Shown here piece by piece: positions 58,535-64,000 of a stretch of DNA of 64,000 bases. The notes under the pieces were generated by a model. That model did no database searches. It saw only the letters and a list, made by a program, of their open reading frames with translations, and was not told the origin of the DNA. How positions within the stretch are numbered: position 1 is the stretch's first letter; every line of letters begins with the position of its first letter. Origin of the DNA: Chloroflexota bacterium (GTDB lineage Bacteria; Chloroflexota; JAJPGV01); assembly GCA_021325635.1 (NCBI GenBank), contig JAJPGV010000016.1, positions 62,001 through 126,000 on the forward strand. The letters run 5' to 3'. The position numbers and the translations under genes were made by a program.

Positions 58535-59428
58535 TCAGCGCCGCATGGGGTTGTTGGCCAAGCCCTCGTGGCCCCAGCCGCCACCCCGGCGATAGTGGAC
58601 ACGCCAGCTCGCTTCGTCGACGATGCGTCCGCCCCAGCCAAGCTCGACGTTGAAGCCGGACGGGTTACCCATGAAAAAGGAAAACATCTGGTCGACTGGA
58701 TGCCTTCCCAGCTCGGCCGCGATGGGCAAGTCCTGCTTCTTGCACAGGTCATGGGCGAAGCCAACGTCGTCGATCGAATTGCATTCCAGCATGAAGTGGT
58801 GAATGCGCTTCGGCAGCGGCGGCGTGGCGGTGAACGCGATCGAATGATGGCGGGCGTTGCAGCGCAGGAACACCATGGTTCGGTCGCCACCCGGCGTGGG
58901 CATGCGCACGTGGTCGGAGACGCGGAAGCCGAGCAGGTCGCGATAGAAGTGCACGCCATCCTCGAGGCTGCGCTCGTAAGCAACCAGGTGACCCATGCCG
59001 AGGTCCCCAGTCTTGAAGCCGGTCATCGGCCGCCCGGGAATGAAGGGCTGGGTGACGATCATCGGGCCGTAGCAGATCTCGGTAGGAATGCCGCTCGGAT
59101 CCTGCAGCTTGATGAGCTCCAGAACCCGCCGAGCAGTGCACTCCTCCTCAGTTCCGGAGCTGACGGCTACGCCATTCCTCTCCAGGTGCTCGCGCAGCGC
59201 ATGCAGGGCGCCGGCGTCCGGCACCTGCCAGCCGATGTACGCCAGGTCGTCGCTCCCGTTCGCATGCAGCACGAAGCGATGATGGTATTCGTCCATGCGC
59301 AGGTAAGAGACGCCCTCGTCGCCTTCGTCCACCACCTGCAGACCGAGCTGCGAAGTGGCAAACCTGTTCCAGGCCGCCACGTCGCTGACGCTCAGGCCGA
59401 GATAGCACAGCTGGGTCACACCCGCCAC
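58535..59428 (-). CDS. Extradiol ring-cleavage dioxygenase, VOC type (BphC/HsaC-like)
   Basis: 297 residues from GTG 59428 (GAGG upstream). Two tandem VOC (beta-alpha-beta-beta-beta) domains, normal for type I extradiol enzymes, which use Fe(II) or Mn(II) to open catechols next to the diol. Metal ligands H147 (LGMGHLV), H211 (RIHHFMLE) and E262 (FNVELGWGG), corresponding to BphC H146/H210/E260. The N-terminal domain has lost its metal site, as usual. First of three minus-strand genes (dioxygenase, UbiD, flavoprotein) and divergent from the FAH-family hydrolase at 59655. Confidence 0.95.
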   Translation of the reverse strand: MAGVTQLCYLGLSVSDVAAWNRFATSQLGLQVVDEGDEGVSYLRMDEYHHRFVLHANGSDDLAYIGWQVPDAGALHALREHLERNGVAVSSGTEEECTARRVLELIKLQDPSGIPTEICYGPMIVTQPFIPGRPMTGFKTGDLGMGHLVAYERSLEDGVHFYRDLLGFRVSDHVRMPTPGGDRTMVFLRCNARHHSIAFTATPPLPKRIHHFMLECNSIDDVGFAHDLCKKQDLPIAAELGRHPVDQMFSFFMGNPSGFNVELGWGGRIVDEASWRVHYRRGGGWGHEGLANNPMRR

Positions 59429-59654
59429 GTTGCTAACCTCGCTTCAAACCGTATTCGGGGAATGGCTCTCCTCCGCGCTCGCCCGCGCCAACGCAGCCCT
59501 CGCAATAGTAAACGATTGGCAGGCGGTGCCCCGCTCGGCCCTACGCCCGGAGACCCCCAGCCGCGGTACGCCAGGGTCTAGAATAGGCAGCGCTCCAACC
59601 GAAACAGTCACGGTGGCGCGACCGCGCATCAACCGAAGAGAGGAACATAGCGTC

Positions 59655-60482
59655 TTGAAGCTCGTACAGTTCAACGACTGGCGGATCGGCGTCCAGGAGA
59701 ATGGCGTCACGTTCGACGTGACCGCTTATGTCAAGGATGCGCAGCAGCTGTGGCCGCCGAGCCGCATGCTGCGCCTGATCGAGGATTTCGACGAGCTGCG
59801 GCCGCGGATCGAGCGCGACCTGCGCGAGGGGCGGGTGCCAGCGGCCGCGGTCGAGCGCTGGCTGCCACCCATCAGCCAGCCCAACAAAGTCATCGGGGCG
59901 CCGGTGAACTACAAGGTGCACCTATCCAAATACCCGGACGCGGAGAAGTACACCACCCGCGCCTCCGGCTTCTTCCTCAAGGCGCCCAGCGCCATCGTCG
60001 GGCCGAACGACGACATCCTGCTGCCCGGCGGGACGGTGAACTACGAAGCCGAGCTGGCGTTCGTCATGGCTCGGGCCGCCCGCGATGTGGCCCAGGCAGA
60101 CGCCATGAGCTACGTCTTCGGCTACACCGGCATGCTGGACCTGACCCGCAAGGGCCCTGAGGGCCGATCCATGCGCAAATCCTTCGACACCTTCGCCCCG
60201 ATGGGTCCATGCATCGTCACGGCGGACGAGATTGCCGACCCGCATAACCTGAACATCCGCATCTGGATCGACGGCCAGCTGCGCTGCGACTACTCGACCA
60301 GTGACATGATCTGCCGTATTCCGGAGCTGATCGAGTACACCTCGTCGATCATGACCCTGCTGCCGGGCGACGTGTATACGTCAGGCAACGGCGGTGACCC
60401 GGACAGGCTGAACCCGGGCGAGACTATCCGCTTCGAGATCGAGGGGGTGGGATCCATGTCCCTCCCGGTGAAGAGCCGCTAG
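59655..60482 (+). CDS. Fumarylacetoacetate hydrolase-family protein
   Basis: 275 residues. TTG 59655 is chosen: GAGAGGAA lies about ten bases upstream, and family similarity starts at LKLVQFNDWRIGVQENG. The FAH C-terminal fold is evident: PNKVIGAPVNYKVHLSK, VNYEAELAFVMAR (metal-type Glu pair), KSFDTFAPMGP, and PGETIRFEIEGVGSM at the end. The usual SARD motif near the third ligand is MLDLTRKG here. Such enzymes cleave or hydrate beta-diketo acids, 2-hydroxy-dienoates or fumarylpyruvate, the products of the dioxygenases around it. Divergently transcribed from the extradiol dioxygenase. Confidence 0.9.
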   Translation: MKLVQFNDWRIGVQENGVTFDVTAYVKDAQQLWPPSRMLRLIEDFDELRPRIERDLREGRVPAAAVERWLPPISQPNKVIGAPVNYKVHLSKYPDAEKYTTRASGFFLKAPSAIVGPNDDILLPGGTVNYEAELAFVMARAARDVAQADAMSYVFGYTGMLDLTRKGPEGRSMRKSFDTFAPMGPCIVTADEIADPHNLNIRIWIDGQLRCDYSTSDMICRIPELIEYTSSIMTLLPGDVYTSGNGGDPDRLNPGETIRFEIEGVGSMSLPVKSR

Positions 60483-60491
60483 AGGTCGGGA

Positions 60492-60779
60492 CTAGGTCTC
60501 GAAGTCGGGATAGCCGAGCGCGGCTACGCTGCCACTGTAGCCCGCGGCCAGCTCGGCTCTATCCCCTGTGCTGGTGGCCATCATGAACCCGAGCAGCAGG
60601 AACGGATGCGCTCCCAGCCTGTAAAGGGTCCGGTGATCGAGCTGGATCAGCGCCGCCCGTTCCTCGTCGGTCAGATCGCGGCCATCGAGGAAGGCGTCGG
60701 GGCCGGCTCTGAACGCGGCCGCCACCTGCTGATCGAGCACCACCTGTCGCATCGTCTTGTCAACCTGGTAGCGGCTCAC
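60492..60779 (-). CDS. LigA-type small subunit of a class III extradiol dioxygenase
   Basis: 95 residues from a GTG overlapping the LigB stop (GTGA). Helical LigA fold: DLTDEERAALIQLDHRTLYRLGAHPFLLLGFM matches the protocatechuate 4,5-dioxygenase alpha chain, which caps the LigB active site. It is on the short side for LigA (usually about 120-140 residues). Convergent with the FAH gene 9 bp away. Confidence 0.88.
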   Translation of the reverse strand: MSRYQVDKTMRQVVLDQQVAAAFRAGPDAFLDGRDLTDEERAALIQLDHRTLYRLGAHPFLLLGFMMATSTGDRAELAAGYSGSVAALGYPDFET

Positions 60780-61633
60780 CGGGCCCCTCCTTCGTGCAGA
60801 TGCCAGGCCATGAGGTTCACCGCGGCGGTCTTCTGCGGAAACAGCAGATTGGTCTCGGACGGCGCCCGGCCGTCGGCCAGGCCGAGGAGCAGCACGTAGT
60901 TCAGGAAGCCGGCCGCTACGTTCCCGGCCTGCAGCAGCCGCTCCCAGGTAGCCTCGCGAACCACTGTCTCGGCCTCACCCGCCGCGATCAGGTCCATCAT
61001 GCGGCGGTCGAACTCCACGTCCGACGAGTAGGTCGGACGTTTCGGCCCGCCGACTTCGACGGCCAGATGACCGCTCGACAGCACCCCCACCCGTTTGTCC
61101 GTCGGCAGCCCTTCGATGACCCGGCGCAGCGCCTTGCCAACGGCGAAGAACCGCTCCGCCGGCGGAACCGGAGGAGCGATGACGTTGGTCCAGATGGGAA
61201 CGATTGGCAGGTCCATCTCGGGCCGGACGAAGCTCAGCGGCACGGTGAAGGCGTGGTCGATGGTGAACTCATCCGAATACGCGAAATCAACGCCCTCCCG
61301 GAAACCTTCCTTCAGCAGCCCCTTGGCCAGGTCCACGTCCACGTCCGTGGCGTATGGCTGCAAGCGGAAGGTGTGGATCTCATGAGCTACCGGCCCCTGG
61401 GCCCGGGCGGCCTTACCAATGGAGAAAGCCGGCATGTTGTCCATGAACCACTGGTTCAGGTGATCGCTGGCCACGACCACCAGGACGTCGGGCTTGGCCT
61501 CGGCCATCTTCTGGCGCATGCGAGCGTAGTCTTTGCCCGCCTGGGCGATGGCCGGGTCGTCGCCGCCCGCGGCGATCATCCCGGGCAGGAAGGGGTTATG
61601 GGTAATGCCGATAATCTCGACCAGCTTCGCCAC
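60776..61633 (-). CDS. LigB-type class III extradiol dioxygenase subunit, atypical metal site
   Basis: 285 residues from GTG 61633 (GGAAGG). H12 (THNPFL) and H58 (SDHLN) match two iron ligands of LigB; H189 (SSGHLAVEV) matches the catalytic His. The third ligand, Glu in a G-x-x-E-x-x-N-W type helix, appears to be Gly in LLQAGNVAAGFLNYVLLLG (residues 233-251). If confirmed, the 2-His-1-carboxylate site is incomplete. Protocatechuate 4,5-cleavage is therefore uncertain. Paired with LigA by a four-base overlap and preceded by a ferritin-like gene by 27 bp. Confidence 0.88.
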   Translation of the reverse strand: MAKLVEIIGITHNPFLPGMIAAGGDDPAIAQAGKDYARMRQKMAEAKPDVLVVVASDHLNQWFMDNMPAFSIGKAARAQGPVAHEIHTFRLQPYATDVDVDLAKGLLKEGFREGVDFAYSDEFTIDHAFTVPLSFVRPEMDLPIVPIWTNVIAPPVPPAERFFAVGKALRRVIEGLPTDKRVGVLSSGHLAVEVGGPKRPTYSSDVEFDRRMMDLIAAGEAETVVREATWERLLQAGNVAAGFLNYVLLLGLADGRAPSETNLLFPQKTAAVNLMAWHLHEGGAR

Positions 61634-61660
61634 GCTGCCGCCTTCCCGCCCGGGCCGACG

Positions 61661-62431
61661 CTAGTACAGGCTCGGAGGGATGTAGCGAGTGACTTCGCCA
61701 GCGGCGATCTGCTTGATCCGCTCGGGGCTCAGCGGATAGCTGAACGACGCGTTGCGCAGGATGAAGTGCTGATGCGCCAGCTCACGGGCATACTGCAGCG
61801 CTTCGGCATACTCCGACGGATTCGCCTCCCGAACCAGCCGGTCGAACACGAAGCGGTTCTTGTTGTAGTGCTCGAGCTCCTGTCGGTAGATCACCTTGAA
61901 GGCTTCCGCCAGCTGGCGCTCCACGGGCCCGCCGTCGATCATCGACCCCGCCGCGGCGAAGGCTGTGCCGCCGCCGGGGGAGAATCCGCCGACTGAGCGC
62001 ACCAGCGGCGTGCTGTTGGCGTACTTGTTGCGCACGGCCTCCAGATCCACCTGCTCCTTCGTCGGTTTGAAGACCAGCGCCGACCGGCGCTGGCCGGTAA
62101 TGCCCTCCAGGATGTCGGCCAGCAGGCGATAGTGCTGGGCCTCGTCGGCCAGCTCGTAGCACTCCGACTCGAACTCGCCCCGTTCGATCTCGACGTCGAG
62201 CTTTTCATACAGCGCGATGACCTTGCGGGCGATTTCCGGGACGACGTGGATCTCCTTGTAAAGCTGCAGTTCCAGCCAGTCGATGAGCTGCTGGCGGTCG
62301 CGCGGCTGGCCGAAGAACGTCTTGACCACCTCGTAGTGTCCGCCCCAGTACTGGTGGAAGACGTTTTCAACGGCGCTCGTGAATTCGGCGGAGCTCATGT
62401 TCGAGGTCTTGTCCGGCGTACTAACGGCCAT
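61661..62431 (-). CDS. Ferritin-like di-iron protein of unknown function
   Basis: 256 residues, TAGGAGA before the ATG. Four-helix pattern with two E/ExxH sets: Glu in YKEIHVVPE with EAQH (ADEAQHYRLL), and Glu in YRQELEHY with ELAH (ARELAHQHFIL). This is a complete ligand set for a di-iron centre as in ferritin-like oxidases. A Gly-rich loop (GGFSPGGGTAFAAAG) separates the halves. No signal peptide. In the same run as FAH, LigB and LigA genes, it may be an oxygenase, an oxidase or an iron supplier for the dioxygenase. I do not recognise a named family. Confidence 0.75.
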   Translation of the reverse strand: MAVSTPDKTSNMSSAEFTSAVENVFHQYWGGHYEVVKTFFGQPRDRQQLIDWLELQLYKEIHVVPEIARKVIALYEKLDVEIERGEFESECYELADEAQHYRLLADILEGITGQRRSALVFKPTKEQVDLEAVRNKYANSTPLVRSVGGFSPGGGTAFAAAGSMIDGGPVERQLAEAFKVIYRQELEHYNKNRFVFDRLVREANPSEYAEALQYARELAHQHFILRNASFSYPLSPERIKQIAAGEVTRYIPPSLY

Positions 62432-62498
62432 GCGCTTGTCTCCTAATAACCAACTTCTAACTCTTTCTATAGGGTATACGGGTGCGGCTTCGCTGTGT

Positions 62499-63431
62499 CT
62501 AGAGATCCTCGGCTACGACCGAGCAGCGAAGCAATCCGATCTTCTCGATCTCGGCTTCGATGACGTCTCCCGGAACGACCGGTCCCGCGCCGGCGGGCGT
62601 GCCGGTGCTGATCATGTCGCCCGGCTGCAGGGTAATCGCTTCCGAGATGAACGACACCACTTCGGCCACCGTGAAGTCGAACTCGTTGGTCGAGCCATCC
62701 TGCCGCGGCTGGCCGTTCACTCGCAGCTTGAGATTGAGGTTGTTGGGATTGCCCACATCCCGCAGGGGCACGATCCAGGGGCCAGTGGGGAAGAAGGTGT
62801 CGAAGCTCTTCCAGCGGGCGTCACCGTCGGCGCCGAGGTGATCGCGGGCACTCATATCGAGGCCGACGGTGTAGCCCGCGATGTAGTCGTCGGCATGGTC
62901 GACGGGAATGTGCCGGCCGGCCTTTCCCAGGACCACCACCAGCTCGACCTCATGCTGCACCTCCTTGGAGATGCGGGGAAACATGAGCTTGCCCTCATGG
63001 CCGATCACCGCCGTGGCCGGCTTGGTGTAGTAATACGGCCGCGCCGGCTTGTCGGTGTTGATCTTCATGCGCTTGGCGACTTCCAAGCGGTGCGAGCGGT
63101 AGTTCCCGCGCAGGATGTAAATGTTCTTCGGGTTGGGCACCACCGGCCCGAGCTTCGTTCCCTCGAGCGGGTACCACGGCACCTGTGTGCGAGGAAACGA
63201 ACGTGCGAAAGCCAGAGCCTTCTCAGCTTCGGCCCGCGCCGCTTCGCCGGCGTCCAGAAAGCGCATCATCTCGGCCGGCAGCTGCAGCTGCGCGCGCTCC
63301 AGCGCAGCATCCAGGAGAACGCCCTCGCTGGCGCTGCGCAGCACCGCCGCCCCCTGGAGATCGAGAAAACCATCGTGCTCCGCCGCCCCAACGCGCAGCC
63401 CGTAGGGCGTTTGAATCGTTGCCAACCGCAT
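62499..63431 (-). CDS. Fumarylacetoacetate hydrolase-family protein
   Basis: 310 residues from ATG 63431 (AAGGACA upstream; the longer frame to 63479 has no site). Canonical FAH domain: NIYILRGNYRSH, VQHEVELVVVLGKAG (metal Glu pair), GYTVGLDMSARDHLG (metal Asp), KSFDTFFPTGPWIVP, and STGTPAGAGPVVPGDVIEAEI. Closer to the classic 2-hydroxyhepta-diene-dioate isomerase and fumarylpyruvate hydrolase type than the 59655 paralogue. First gene of a minus-strand run (FAH, ferritin-like, LigB, LigA), so it likely processes the ring-opened product. Divergent from a UbiD gene at 63571. Confidence 0.93.
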   Translation of the reverse strand: MRLATIQTPYGLRVGAAEHDGFLDLQGAAVLRSASEGVLLDAALERAQLQLPAEMMRFLDAGEAARAEAEKALAFARSFPRTQVPWYPLEGTKLGPVVPNPKNIYILRGNYRSHRLEVAKRMKINTDKPARPYYYTKPATAVIGHEGKLMFPRISKEVQHEVELVVVLGKAGRHIPVDHADDYIAGYTVGLDMSARDHLGADGDARWKSFDTFFPTGPWIVPLRDVGNPNNLNLKLRVNGQPRQDGSTNEFDFTVAEVVSFISEAITLQPGDMISTGTPAGAGPVVPGDVIEAEIEKIGLLRCSVVAEDL

Positions 63432-63570
63432 GTGGGGTACGTGTCCTTTCGGCCGCTCACCATCGCGGCGCGGCCCCATGTTGATAGCGTATGCATGTTA
63501 GCATCCCGCCATCGCGCGCAATCGAGCCGACCGACAGACGAGCACGTCGAGTTAGAGAGGGAACCACACC

Positions 63571-64000
63571 GTGAAAAACCTTCTGGACGCCTCACCATCC
63601 ACGACTTTGATCGACCAGCCCAGCCCTGACTTGAGGCAGTGGCTGCGGGAAGTCGAAGAGCTGGGGCAGCTCCAGGTGATCGACGGGGCCGACTGGCGGC
63701 TGGAGATTGGCGCGCTGGCCGAGATGCTGTGCCTCACGCCGCAGCCGCGCTGTCTGGTGTTCGACAACGTCAAGGACTACCCGGCCGGCTGGCGGGTGGT
63801 GAACAACCCCATTCCCAGTCCGCAGGCGGCGGCCAAGGCGTTGAGCCTCCCTCCGGCCGAAAGCCATCTGGCCCTGGTCAAGGCCTGGCGCGAGCGGTCC
63901 AGAAACCTGCGCCTGCTGCCGGCGGAAGTGGTGGCTGATGGACCGGTCTTTCAGAACAGGATGACCGGAGAGGCCGTGGACCTGATGCGCTTTCCAACTC
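63571..64000 (+). CDS. UbiD-family decarboxylase, cut at the right edge
   Basis: GTG 63571, behind GAGAGGGAA, opens a frame that continues past the window; 143 codons are visible. After a 20-residue extension, PDLRQWLREVEELGQLQVIDG then ADWRLEIGALAEMLC match the start of the 35802 protein almost residue for residue, so it belongs to the 480-residue subgroup. The catalytic motifs lie beyond the edge. Divergent from the FAH/LigAB run with a 139-bp gap between. It is the ninth UbiD homologue in the window. Confidence 0.92.
   Translation, partial: MKNLLDASPSTTLIDQPSPDLRQWLREVEELGQLQVIDGADWRLEIGALAEMLCLTPQPRCLVFDNVKDYPAGWRVVNNPIPSPQAAAKALSLPPAESHLALVKAWRERSRNLRLLPAEVVADGPVFQNRMTGEAVDLMRFPT

Noticed and set aside
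1-64000. Search for CRISPR arrays, IS elements, tRNA and rRNA
   Set aside because: No regularly spaced repeats, transposase motifs, terminal inverted repeats or cloverleaf/CCA-type sequences were seen.

Overview
The window is high-GC bacterial DNA packed with protein genes: 52 genes, two of them cut by the window edges. I found no rRNA, tRNA, CRISPR array, transposase or phage gene. Lipoprotein-type ABC solute-binding proteins with long Ala/Ser/Pro linkers after the lipobox, frequent GTG and TTG starts, and dense aromatic-catabolism paralogy suggest an uncultured soil or marine bacterium. Chloroflexota is my best guess; Rokubacteria- or Tectomicrobia-like lineages are alternatives. This taxonomic call is inference, because no marker gene is present.

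Layout. Bases 1-7069: a UbiD-type decarboxylase (minus, cut at the left edge), then three solute-binding lipoproteins, a response regulator with a GGDEF domain, and a double-cupin protein (plus). Bases 7218-14630 (minus): a solute-binding protein, a beta-propeller protein, an M24-fold enzyme, the only ABC ATPase and the only ABC permease in the window, and a split-barrel flavin-type protein. Bases 14824-29725 (plus) look like one 15-kb, 12-gene operon: UbiD, three tandem solute-binding proteins, double cupin, DapA-like aldolase, UbiD, M24, UbiD, dienelactone hydrolase, amidohydrolase, double cupin. Bases 29805-35777: a Rieske dioxygenase alpha subunit and a second type of bicupin (minus), then a cupredoxin-like exported protein, the dioxygenase beta subunit and an eighth solute-binding protein (plus). 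Bases 35802-50088 (minus) are a second run of nine tightly packed genes: molybdenum hydroxylase large subunit, UbiD, redoxin, HyuA-like subunit, HyuB-like subunit fused to a gamma-type zinc-ribbon domain, UbiD, M24, double cupin, UbiD. Bases 50245-64000: a Rieske oxygenase, two divergent gentisate-dioxygenase-like genes, an amidohydrolase, a 3-hydroxyisobutyrate-dehydrogenase-like gene, a flavin monooxygenase-like/UbiD/extradiol dioxygenase operon facing an FAH-family hydrolase, an operon of FAH hydrolase, ferritin-like protein, LigB and LigA, and a ninth UbiD cut by the right edge.

How the genes may work together (inference). Lipoproteins would capture small organic acids. UbiD-family enzymes would remove or add carboxyl groups. 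Rieske, flavin and molybdenum hydroxylases would oxygenate rings. Gentisate, VOC-type and LigAB-type dioxygenases would open rings. FAH, DLH, amidohydrolase and aldolase enzymes would finish the products. The striking features are nine UbiD homologues in 64 kb, four of which have lost the catalytic Arg and have a remodelled Glu loop, and the repeated association of UbiD, an M24-fold enzyme and a double-cupin protein.
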